From contig SLIH01000378.1 of assembly GCA_007135745.1 (NCBI GenBank), positions 1-6,050 of the forward strand: a DNA stretch of 6,050 bases, read 5' to 3'. This document shows positions 1 through 5,746 of the stretch, piece after piece. The translations under genes were made by a program, and so were the position numbers. Position 1 is the first letter of the stretch; every line of letters starts with the position of its first letter. The DNA comes from Halomonas sp. GTDB taxonomy: Bacteria > Pseudomonadota > Gammaproteobacteria > Pseudomonadales > Oleiphilaceae. Under the pieces are notes generated by a model, which did no database searches, was not told the DNA's origin, and saw only the letters and a list, made by a program, of their open reading frames with translations.

Positions 1-752
1 CCAAGCCCCACCACAATGGCAGGCAGCCTCAGCGGCGTCTGCACACGATGACTCAGCTCCAGATGCCATTCCCGGAGATACAAAGCGCTTTCCACGGCAC
101 GCTCCCGATCCAGAGTGGCCCATCGATCCCCCCTGCGCTCCAGCACAAGGGACCATCGCTCACCGGCACTACTCCAGCCAGCCTTGACCGGAAGGTCAAA
201 CTGCCACTGTCCTCCGAGCGAGGCGCTCCAGCGCAACCGCGGAAGCCACTGAAAGGATCCGAAACGGTGGTCCCCTCCAACGCCGAGAGCCAGGGAACGA
301 TCAGCTGCCAGGAAGCGGAATACGGCAACCCGAGCATTGATCACTTCCTCGTGAAAATCCTGGTATTTAAAGATGTTTGAGGTGCCCTGTACCCCCACCC
401 CTGCCTGAATCCGGTAGTCACCCGGATCGATGGCCATTTCCCCCGCCAGCCGATGCAGGTGCCCATTGTGTGCCGGTTCCCCTGTACGGATTCTCAGCGG
501 CTGATAGTCATAAGCCACCCCCAGCTCAGCTCCCACGGCCTGATATTGCCAGCCCACACCCTGCTGAACCCGTGTGACGTCGGAAGCCGAGGGCACATCC
601 GCTTCCGGCCAGTCATAAGATTGCCACTGGCGGTAAAGCAAATGGAATTCAGAAGCCGCATAACCCATGGGCGCTGCCAGCAGAAAAGCCACGCACACCA
701 GAATCCGCAGCATCTGTTGCGCGGAGTTTCCGGTCGTGGCTTGAAAAGACAT
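1..752 (-). CDS. Exported beta-barrel-like outer-membrane protein, N-terminal part (runs off left edge)
   Basis: An open frame on the minus strand begins at ATG 752 and continues for 250 codons to the window edge without a stop. Residues 14-32 form a Sec signal peptide: MLRI, a hydrophobic core LVCVAFLLAAP, then GYA before ASEF, so cleavage is likely after A32 or A33. The mature part has short alternating hydrophobic/polar strands rich in Gly, Trp, Tyr and Phe (for example LALGVGGDHRFGSF at 154-167 and WSLVLERRGDRW at 200-211), as in outer-membrane barrels. It resembles DUF6268-type barrel proteins in style, but that is a weak guess. The start is uncertain: AAGGG directly abuts ATG 752, and the in-frame ATG 713 at the signal peptide has no good Shine-Dalgarno. 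An in-frame TAA lies upstream near 801. It is divergent from ydbS with only 47 bases between starts. Signal peptide and reading frame are clear; the family is not. Confidence 0.72.
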   Translation of the reverse strand, partial: MSFQATTGNSAQQMLRILVCVAFLLAAPMGYAASEFHLLYRQWQSYDWPEADVPSASDVTRVQQGVGWQYQAVGAELGVAYDYQPLRIRTGEPAHNGHLHRLAGEMAIDPGDYRIQAGVGVQGTSNIFKYQDFHEEVINARVAVFRFLAADRSLALGVGGDHRFGSFQWLPRLRWSASLGGQWQFDLPVKAGWSSAGERWSLVLERRGDRWATLDRERAVESALYLREWHLELSHRVQTPLRLPAIVVGL

Positions 753-799
753 CCCTTTGAACACAATACTGATCCACAAATTGCCCGAGGTACCCTGCT

Positions 800-1333
800 T
801 TGTTTACCAACCATACCGTCTTGCCCGAGGAACTGCCCAGCATCAGCGAGGTGCCATGGCAGAAACTTGATCCCCGTTACCCCCGCATGGTGCTCCTGCA
901 TGGTCTGGGGTTCTGGCTTGCAGCGGGTGCCGTCGGGCTTGCGCTTACGCTTAACGCCATTCTACCCCTGACGCTGACCGGCCTCGCCGTACTGTGGAGC
1001 CTGTTGCTGATCCCCTCACTGATGTCCTGGCCTGCGGCACGGGTCAAACGATATGCCATACGTGAGCATGATGTTCTCTTCCATGAGGGCCTTCTGTGGA
1101 AGAGCACCACCGTGGTGCCGCGTAACCGCATACAGCACATAGAGACAGAGAACGGTCCGCTGGAACGATGGTATGGACTGGTCACACTCAAGTGCTATGG
1201 CGCCGGCGGCCACCAGGCGGATCTGGTCATTCCCGGGCTGGAACAACACCTTGGGCAAAGGCTGCGCCAATACCTGCTGAACGAAGCCGAAGATGAGGAA
1301 GATCGCACTGCGGAGCTTCCCGATGACAACTGA
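800..1333 (+). CDS. ydbS: YdbS-like membrane protein with one bPH2 (PH-like) domain
   Basis: This 177-residue inner-membrane protein has the YdbS layout. It starts with a short cytoplasmic N-terminus containing LDPRYPR (23-29). Two TM helices follow (about 32-52 and 55-75), then a cytoplasmic bPH2 domain (PF03703 type, about 83-160) with the family motif VPRNRIQHIE (106-115) and a following LERWYGL (121-127). It ends in an acidic tail (NEAEDEED). B. subtilis YdbS is about 160 residues, so this is full length. In Bacillus, ydbST belongs to the SigW envelope-stress regulon and is linked to bacteriocin resistance; that role is not shown for Gram-negative homologues. The start is TTG 800, with GAGG at 787-790 nine bases upstream. 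The frame is closed by TGA at 770-772, and the later candidates GTG 851 and ATG 887 lack a good ribosome site. It overlaps ydbT, so the two are co-translated. The family call is firm and the exact start is moderately sure. Confidence 0.88.
   Translation: MFTNHTVLPEELPSISEVPWQKLDPRYPRMVLLHGLGFWLAAGAVGLALTLNAILPLTLTGLAVLWSLLLIPSLMSWPAARVKRYAIREHDVLFHEGLLWKSTTVVPRNRIQHIETENGPLERWYGLVTLKCYGAGGHQADLVIPGLEQHLGQRLRQYLLNEAEDEEDRTAELPDDN
1312..1315 (+). promoter_or_regulatory. Shine-Dalgarno deciding the ydbT start
   Basis: GGAG inside the last codons of ydbS lies seven bases before ATG 1323. It favours the 503-residue start over the in-frame ATG at 1293, which has no comparable site. It also implies that ribosomes ending at the ydbS TGA (1331-1333) can restart on ydbT. 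Confidence 0.7.
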
Positions 1334-2834
1334 GGCAAGCGACTGGCAGCGGGTCTCGCCACTGTTCACCATCCATCATTTGCTGGGCTTTCTGCGGGAG
1401 CTGGCCAACACCAATCCTGGTGCCCTTGCCGGCATGGCGGCTGGTGGCTATGCCTTTGTAAGTCGTGCGCCCGTTCTTGCCGGCATGGCTGCCGTTCTTC
1501 TGGCGCTACTGGGGATCGGGCTGCTCATTGCGGCGTGGATGCGCTTCCGCTATCGGGTTCAGGCCGATGCCATTCAGCTGCAACAGGGCGTATTCACCCG
1601 CCAACGCCTGACACTGCAGTTTGAACGCATTCAGAACATTCGCATTGAACGCCCGCCCTATCTGCGTATTTTCGGCCTGGCAAGGTTGAGCATTGAATCT
1701 GCGGGGTCAGTCAGCCAGGAGGTCCACCTGCCCGGCATTCCCGAGGCCATGGCAGAGAATCTCCGAGACCAGGCCCTGGCCGCAGGCCAATTTCAGGAAC
1801 CTTCAGAACAGGGGGACGCGGAGGCAGAGGCGGAAACAGCCCGCACCCCACACTACACGACTCTGCTTACGCGACGCCCCCGGGATATCATCATCTACGG
1901 CATCAGCAGCCCCATCATCCTGTGGGGTGCCGTAGTCATATCTTCAATTCTGGGGGTCGTAACACAACGCTTTGAGCCCGAGGACAATGGCAACGGCGAA
2001 GAGCAGCTCCAGGCACTGATCCCCGACGCAATGGCCGTAGCCTGGGTCGTTGTTCCCTTTCTCGCCCTGGTGCTGATTCTGCTCGTTGTCATGTCCATCA
2101 TCATGGCCCTGGTCCGCTACCATGGCTATCGCCTGGAACACGATGAGGACCGCTACCGACTGCACTCGGGGTTGCTTACCCGGCGGGAGCAGATGGTGCG
2201 ACACCACAAGATCCAGCACCTGCACCTTGCCCAGAATATGGTCGCGCGCTTTTTCAGGCGGCGTCATCTGAACTGTTACCAGATCGGCTCCATGGGCGCG
2301 GACCTTCCCGATGGCAGTGGCAACAGCCTGGTTGCACCCGCGCTCACCATGGCCGAGCAGCATGCCATGGTGTCACGCCTGTGCCCGGGACTTGATCTGA
2401 ACAACCTGGTTTTCACGCCGGTGAGTCCACGCTACATGATTCCAAAGGGACTGTTCTGGTTCAGCATCTGGCTAGGGTTATTGATGGTGGCAGTTGCCGG
2501 TGCCTTGCCCATTCTCCCGATACTTATCCTTGCTCCGGTGCTGGCTGCTCTGATACGGAAGAACTGGCGACGTCAGGGATGGGCCATGGAGGGAGATTAC
2601 CTGGTACTTCGCGGCGGTCTTTTTGGTTGTCACTACACCCTGTTTTCGGGCTTCAGGGGGCAGAAACTGCGCCTCTATCAGTCGCCCCTTCAGCGCCGGG
2701 TGGGCCTGGGCAATCTCGTGATCCGTCTCAGTTCGGGTGGCTTCATTATTCCCTATATCCCCTACGAACAGGGGCAACAATTGCTTGATCGCCTGGTCCA
2801 TGACATGGAGCACAGCAAGGCCCCCTGGCTGTAA
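1323..2834 (+). CDS. ydbT: YdbT-like membrane protein with three bPH2 (PH-like) domains
   Basis: This 503-residue polytopic inner-membrane protein matches the YdbT plan (about 490 residues in Bacillus). A TM pair spans about residues 33-72. bPH2 domain 1 (about 74-150) carries the motif FERIQNIRIERPPYLRIFGL (100-119). Two TM segments follow (about 189-213 and 237-264). bPH2 domain 2 (about 268-345) carries the related motif HHKIQHLHLAQNMVARFF (294-311). A TM pair spans about 375-411. bPH2 domain 3 (about 415-495) carries the more diverged FRGQKLRLYQSPLQRRVGLG (444-463). Acidic linkers occur at 159-172 and 217-228. The start is ATG 1323: GGAG at 1312-1315 sits seven bases upstream, and the start overlaps the ydbS stop by 11 bases, a typical coupling arrangement. 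An in-frame ATG at 1293 would overlap ydbS by 41 bases and is less likely. The product probably works in one complex with YdbS; its biochemical activity is unknown. Confidence 0.9.
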   Translation: MTTEASDWQRVSPLFTIHHLLGFLRELANTNPGALAGMAAGGYAFVSRAPVLAGMAAVLLALLGIGLLIAAWMRFRYRVQADAIQLQQGVFTRQRLTLQFERIQNIRIERPPYLRIFGLARLSIESAGSVSQEVHLPGIPEAMAENLRDQALAAGQFQEPSEQGDAEAEAETARTPHYTTLLTRRPRDIIIYGISSPIILWGAVVISSILGVVTQRFEPEDNGNGEEQLQALIPDAMAVAWVVVPFLALVLILLVVMSIIMALVRYHGYRLEHDEDRYRLHSGLLTRREQMVRHHKIQHLHLAQNMVARFFRRRHLNCYQIGSMGADLPDGSGNSLVAPALTMAEQHAMVSRLCPGLDLNNLVFTPVSPRYMIPKGLFWFSIWLGLLMVAVAGALPILPILILAPVLAALIRKNWRRQGWAMEGDYLVLRGGLFGCHYTLFSGFRGQKLRLYQSPLQRRVGLGNLVIRLSSGGFIIPYIPYEQGQQLLDRLVHDMEHSKAPWL

Positions 2835-2842
2835 AGCCAGGG
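2823..2842. terminator. Stem-loop at the ydbT / DUF442 convergent junction
   Basis: CCCTGGCT (2823-2830) and AGCCAGGG (2835-2842) form a perfect 8-bp stem around the 4-base loop GTAA. The loop holds the ydbT stop codon. The two convergent genes end only 19 bases apart, so a hairpin here could serve both strands. Neither side is followed by a T-run, so it is at best a weak or bidirectional terminator, or an mRNA 3' end stabiliser. Confidence 0.5.
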
Positions 2843-2853
2843 TAGCCACCCGA

Positions 2854-3441
2854 TCATTCAGCGAGCGACGTTCGCACGGTCTGCTCCAGTTCCGGCTGCA
2901 GGCCAACAGCACGGGCTTCCTGAAAGGCCACTTCCGTGGGAACACCCATCTCGATCCGATAACGTGCCCATATTGAGCCCACCCGGTTGGCGCTGGCACA
3001 GTGAACCAGGATGGGATAATTATCCGGGTCTCCGACCAACTCACGGAAGCGCTCCACCTGATCACCACCGGGGCCCGCCGAGGTAACACCGATATTGACG
3101 TAGTCGAGCCCGGCTTCTTCCGCCTGACGGGCATGCTCCTCCACACCCTCCTCAAGGGTCAGCAGACTGATCACGGTTTTGATGCCCTGATCACGAAAAT
3201 GGGCCATGGCATCCTCTGTGATCATGCCTCCGGTGGCTACAAAAGGTGCGACGCGGCCGTAGTTCTCTATTACCGGAGCAACCGTCTCACCGTAGGGTAC
3301 TTCCTGGATTTCCAGGCTCCGATCAAAGGGCATGCCGGCTTCCTCGGCAAGTTCGGTAGCCAGCACCTGCATCGACAGCAGAGCAGTGCAGAAAGCCAGC
3401 GCTCCTGCCGCAAGCACGTTTTGCGCTTTAGAGCGATTCAT
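2854..3441 (-). CDS. Exported DUF442-type (dual-specificity phosphatase / sulfurtransferase-like) protein
   Basis: The product has 195 residues. An N-terminal Sec signal peptide (basic MNRSK, then a hydrophobic core at about 8-28) has its likely cleavage after VLA at residue 29, so the mature protein would be periplasmic. The mature region has the DUF442 / bacterial PTP-like pattern. GRVAPFVATGGMITEDAM (62-79) leads into the helix and strand FRDQGIKTVISLL (82-94). DYVNIGV (113-119) follows, then the active-site loop ILVHCASANRVGS (144-156), with Cys148 and Arg153 as the predicted catalytic pair. The loop is Cys-X4-Arg, not the Cys-X5-Arg of classical tyrosine phosphatases. Members of this family are annotated variously as phosphatases or sulfurtransferases, so the substrate is unknown. 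The start is well supported by an ideal ribosome site (3446-3453). The gene is convergent with ydbT and divergent from the 630-residue gene, and is probably monocistronic. Confidence 0.85.
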   Translation of the reverse strand: MNRSKAQNVLAAGALAFCTALLSMQVLATELAEEAGMPFDRSLEIQEVPYGETVAPVIENYGRVAPFVATGGMITEDAMAHFRDQGIKTVISLLTLEEGVEEHARQAEEAGLDYVNIGVTSAGPGGDQVERFRELVGDPDNYPILVHCASANRVGSIWARYRIEMGVPTEVAFQEARAVGLQPELEQTVRTSLAE

Positions 3442-3445
3442 AGCG

Positions 3446-3453
3446 ACCTCCTT
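3446..3453 (-). promoter_or_regulatory. Strong Shine-Dalgarno of the DUF442-type gene
   Basis: On the minus strand AAGGAGGT ends four bases before ATG 3441. This is a near-perfect match to the 16S anti-Shine-Dalgarno and fixes the start; it suggests efficient translation. Confidence 0.85.
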
Positions 3454-3474
3454 ATACTTTCAAATTTCATCAAC

Positions 3475-3502
3475 AATATATCAGAGGATGCTAATGCTAC
3501 AA
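3475..3502 (-). promoter_or_regulatory. Candidate sigma-70 promoter for the DUF442-type gene
   Basis: On the minus strand, TTGTAG (3502-3497) is separated by 16 bases from TATATT (3480-3475). The -10 element is preceded by TGA, giving an extended -10 (TGnTATATT). Transcription would begin near 3468 and leave a leader of about 27 bases ahead of the ribosome site and ATG 3441. The -35 match is poor (3 of 6). The assignment rests on consensus and position only. Confidence 0.4.
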
Positions 3503-3503
3503 T
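3495..3503 (+). promoter_or_regulatory. Candidate extended -10 promoter for the 630-residue gene
   Basis: TGCTACAAT matches the extended -10 pattern TGnTATAAT with one mismatch in the hexamer. No recognisable -35 lies 16-19 bases upstream, as is tolerated for extended -10 promoters. Transcription would start near 3510, about 34 bases before GTG 3544. The element overlaps the candidate -35 of the divergent promoter, so the two promoters would share a site. Confidence 0.35.
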
Positions 3504-3543
3504 CACAGTGAATTAAATTGTTCCGGATGGGTGTCAGGCGCAA

Positions 3544-5436
3544 GTGAAACTTTTTCCTTTCAAGCGTCGCCGGCGTATATCCCAGGAGGATGAAGCCGAG
3601 GGCGACATTCAGTCCCCCATCAACCTGGAACGCGTCGGCCGCAGCCAGATCGAAGACCTCGTTTCCACAACCCGCAAGGTTCCCTGGTCGCTGACCATCG
3701 CCCAGATGCTCTGGACGGCCGGTCCCGTCACCTATCTGGCCCTGCAGGGTGGCAGCATGCTGGGGTACGGGGAACCTATTGGCGTCACCACTTACATATT
3801 CTTTTCAATCTACGTCATCATCGCCGGGATCATCGGCATTGTCGCCAAGATTGTTGCCGACACCATGCGCGGCAAGCGCCAGAATCGTGCCCGGGAAAAC
3901 ATCACCCGCACGATCGATATTATTCCAGACCTTATGTTTGCGGTACGGGACCTTAATCTCAGTACGTTGAGCGAGTATGAACGCCTGCGAGAAGCATCGG
4001 CCATCTTACTGAGGAAGCAGGACCTGGGTCCTGTAACCATAGCGGTAGCAGTGGAAGATCTGACCGGAGACGGCAGCCTGGCGAACATTGCGGAGAAAAT
4101 CGAAGTCTTTCGCAGGGCTGGCATGTTCAGCCGCATCCGGGATCTGAACGAACGTAATCGGGACCATATGGACGCAGCCCTCCTTCAGCTCAGAGGGTAT
4201 TCTTCTGATATTGCCGAGGTTCTGGAAGAAAGACTGCGGGGCATCGCACCGTCCCAGGAACGCGGCGTGGAGCGGGGCGATAAATTCATCACGCAGATCT
4301 ACTCGGCAGTCCACCATGAAGATCTGTCACTGATGACCCTGTCGGATGCAGAGGACATACTGGGGTTGACCTTCGAGCTGTTAAGCGGACGTGAGATCAC
4401 ACGGTTGATCATTGACTACGAGGGTGATTGGCAGCTGGCCCGGGCCCTTGATGAGCTGGAACGCTGCCACAATGACTACCGGCAGGTTAAGGCAGCCGTG
4501 GTGCTCTACCTGAGAGATCTTGCTTACTTTCTTGATCGCAGCCGGATGACATCTCTTACATTCGACGTCGCCGACCGGGATACCAAAACCCTGCTGCGCG
4601 AGGCCAGTCAGGCTCTCAACGAGCTTGCAAACAAACTCCGCTCGGACAGTGCTGCCGAGCTTGAAAACAGGCCCGCTGCCCGACGTCACCTGAAGCGGGC
4701 CCTACGCTACGCCAAGCTGACCCGCCAGGCCATCGTAAAACTCGAAGACCGCTATGTTCGCTATGTCAGGGCTACGGAACGATGGACCATGTTACGGGAA
4801 TGGCTGCTTGAGGAAAAAAGCCGCCTTTACCGGGTAGAGGGGCTGCGGATCAGGGAAAGCAGTATTGCACTGAATGATGAACAGAAATTGGAGTTAGCCG
4901 CTGAGTTCTGCCGTCATCTGGATGATCACCGGATTGAATGCGGAGCCGAAGGCATACTGCGTCACGGAGAATCTATTGGTATTCAACAGGCAAAACAACT
5001 CGCCATCCGTCTGGCGCTGATCCTGCAGCCATTGATCGATCTGGACAACCCGAGCGTCCAGCGTGCGGTGGAAAGCAGCCGGGGAGCCTACCTGGAAGGT
5101 CTGGAGATGCGTTTCAGCGCGGATGCCAAGGCGGGGCTCGGCGCGGCCGTGGTCAAGCAATTACGCCAGGATCTGGGCCCAGCGGCGGAGCTCATCGCAT
5201 TGCGTCTGGCCATGCTCTATCGGATGCCACTGTCCGATAACATAATACGCTTTCTCACCGAGACCTATGGTGCAAATCTTGAGCGCCTCCAATTCATTGC
5301 CGATTCAGCAGAACAATGGGGCTCGGAAACCGAGGTGCCCCCCATTCCCCATGAACCCGGCATGATTCGAAGTTACCGTGAATGGCAGCAACCCATTGAG
5401 ACCGCCGTGGATCAATTGAGCCGACTGCTGAGATAA
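3544..5436 (+). CDS. Unrecognised 630-residue inner-membrane protein with two TM helices and a large helical cytoplasmic domain
   Basis: I do not recognise the family. The N-terminus is very basic (KLFPFKRRRRIS, 2-13) and then acidic. Two TM helices lie at about 46-67 and 81-105. The tail after TM2 is basic (RGKRQNRAR, 109-117), which places both termini in the cytoplasm by the positive-inside rule. The remaining 520 or so residues are soluble, charged and mostly helical (for example 141-157, 350-430 and 445-560), with no obvious catalytic motif, Walker box or metal cluster. This suggests a scaffold, sensor or structural role rather than an enzyme, but that is inference. The start is effectively forced: an in-frame TAA lies at 3514-3516 and GTG 3544 is the first usual start, with a weak AGG at 3536-3538. 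It is divergent from the DUF442-type gene, convergent with the lipoprotein gene, and probably transcribed alone. The coding frame is certain; the function is unknown. Confidence 0.85.
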   Translation: MKLFPFKRRRRISQEDEAEGDIQSPINLERVGRSQIEDLVSTTRKVPWSLTIAQMLWTAGPVTYLALQGGSMLGYGEPIGVTTYIFFSIYVIIAGIIGIVAKIVADTMRGKRQNRARENITRTIDIIPDLMFAVRDLNLSTLSEYERLREASAILLRKQDLGPVTIAVAVEDLTGDGSLANIAEKIEVFRRAGMFSRIRDLNERNRDHMDAALLQLRGYSSDIAEVLEERLRGIAPSQERGVERGDKFITQIYSAVHHEDLSLMTLSDAEDILGLTFELLSGREITRLIIDYEGDWQLARALDELERCHNDYRQVKAAVVLYLRDLAYFLDRSRMTSLTFDVADRDTKTLLREASQALNELANKLRSDSAAELENRPAARRHLKRALRYAKLTRQAIVKLEDRYVRYVRATERWTMLREWLLEEKSRLYRVEGLRIRESSIALNDEQKLELAAEFCRHLDDHRIECGAEGILRHGESIGIQQAKQLAIRLALILQPLIDLDNPSVQRAVESSRGAYLEGLEMRFSADAKAGLGAAVVKQLRQDLGPAAELIALRLAMLYRMPLSDNIIRFLTETYGANLERLQFIADSAEQWGSETEVPPIPHEPGMIRSYREWQQPIETAVDQLSRLLR

Positions 5437-5449
5437 GGCGGGCAAGGCA

Positions 5450-5478
5450 CGGGTAACCCGGTCTGTTCCGGGTACCCG
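5450..5478. terminator. Bulged hairpin between the convergent 630-residue and lipoprotein genes
   Basis: CGGGT (5450-5454), a bulged A at 5455 and ACCCGG (5456-5461) pair with CCGGGT (5468-5473) and ACCCG (5474-5478) around the loop TCTGTT. This gives 11 GC-rich pairs with one bulge. It lies in the middle of the 60-base gap between two convergent stop codons, as expected for a shared bidirectional terminator. There is no T-run on either strand, so termination efficiency is uncertain. Confidence 0.5.
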
Positions 5479-5496
5479 CGGCAGGAGAGGCGGCAG

Positions 5497-5724
5497 TTAC
5501 CACTGCTGTTCGTCGTCACCACCCATGCCGTCATCCTGACCGCCAAAGTCATCATCCTGGCCGCCAAAACCATCATCCTGCTGACCGCCCATGGCATCAT
5601 CCTGCCCCATGCCATCCTGCTGCTCCATGCCTTCCATGCCATCATCAAACTCACCAGGATCGCCACAACCGACGACAAACATGGCCATCATTGCCACAAA
5701 TACACCAATCACAAGCTTCTTCAT
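5497..5724 (-). CDS. Small, extremely acidic repeat-containing lipoprotein
   Basis: The product has 75 residues. The N-terminus MKKLVIGVFVAMMAMFVVGC is a lipoprotein signal peptide, with lipobox VVGC and lipidated Cys20 followed by Gly21-Asp22. The mature 56 residues contain no Lys, Arg or His, but 15 Asp and 4 Glu, plus many Gly, Gln and Met. From about residue 44 the sequence repeats a loose heptad x-[MF]-G-G-Q-D-D (for example GFGGQDD at 52-58 and DFGGQDD at 59-65) and ends in EQQW. Such a chain should be disordered and membrane-tethered. It could bind divalent cations, but no canonical calcium-binding motif is seen. The start is ATG 5724, because AAGGAGG at 5730-5736 stands five bases upstream; the TTG at 5739 would place the ribosome site inside the gene. 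The function is unknown. Its small size, clean lipobox and ideal ribosome site make it a credible real gene. Confidence 0.82.
   Translation of the reverse strand: MKKLVIGVFVAMMAMFVVGCGDPGEFDDGMEGMEQQDGMGQDDAMGGQQDDGFGGQDDDFGGQDDGMGGDDEQQW
5531..5614. repeat. Degenerate 21-base tandem repeat inside the lipoprotein gene
   Basis: TCATCCTG recurs at 5531, 5552, 5573 and 5597, each followed by a related segment rich in ACCGCC or GCC plus CCAAA or CCCAT. The units are 21, 21, 24 and 18 bases long, all multiples of three, so length changes keep the frame. They encode the Gly-Gly-Gln-Asp-Asp repeats of the lipoprotein. The array is a plausible site of copy-number variation between strains. Confidence 0.75.
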
Positions 5725-5729
5725 CGTTT

Positions 5730-5736
5730 CCTCCTT
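5730..5736 (-). promoter_or_regulatory. Strong Shine-Dalgarno of the lipoprotein gene
   Basis: On the minus strand AAGGAGG is followed by five bases (AAACG) and ATG 5724. It sets the start of the 75-residue lipoprotein. Its AGGAGG also repeats the hexamer in the first arm of the hairpin just upstream. Confidence 0.85.
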
Positions 5737-5746
5737 CAACGGGCGT

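Noticed and set aside
494..901. Minus-strand open frames at 494-901, 649-843 and 53-337
   Set aside because: They are in other frames than the continuous minus-strand gene from 752, which has a clear signal peptide. Their products show no domain pattern.
453..971. Open plus-strand frame of 172 codons across the left region
   Set aside because: It runs antisense to the exported-protein gene and into ydbS. Its product is rich in His, Pro and Cys without domain character, and it has no credible ribosome site. It is a shadow of the real genes.
1293..1322. Upstream ATG that would add 10 residues to ydbT
   Set aside because: It would increase the overlap with ydbS to 41 bases and has no good ribosome site, whereas ATG 1323 has GGAG at seven bases.
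1425..1489. 14-base direct repeat CTTGCCGGCATGGC at 1425-1438 and 1476-1489
   Set aside because: It encodes Leu-Ala-Gly-Met-Ala twice within the first TM region of YdbT. Small-residue helices and shared codon preference explain it without a separate element.
2478..3155. Minus-strand open frame of 225 codons spanning the ydbT 3' end and the DUF442-type gene
   Set aside because: It is a shadow of both genes, with an atypical composition and no recognisable domain. The other frames there carry clear families.
3001..3516. Plus-strand open frame of 171 codons antisense to the DUF442-type gene
   Set aside because: The opposite strand has a signal peptide, an ideal ribosome site and an active-site motif. 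This frame has none of these.
5531..5614. CRISPR array
   Set aside because: The repeats are contiguous, degenerate, without unique spacers, and lie inside a coding frame.
5497..5724. RTX or EF-hand calcium-binding repeats in the acidic lipoprotein
   Set aside because: The Gly/Asp repeats lack the GGxGxDxxx nonapeptide and the EF-hand spacing. They are better described as low-complexity acidic repeats.
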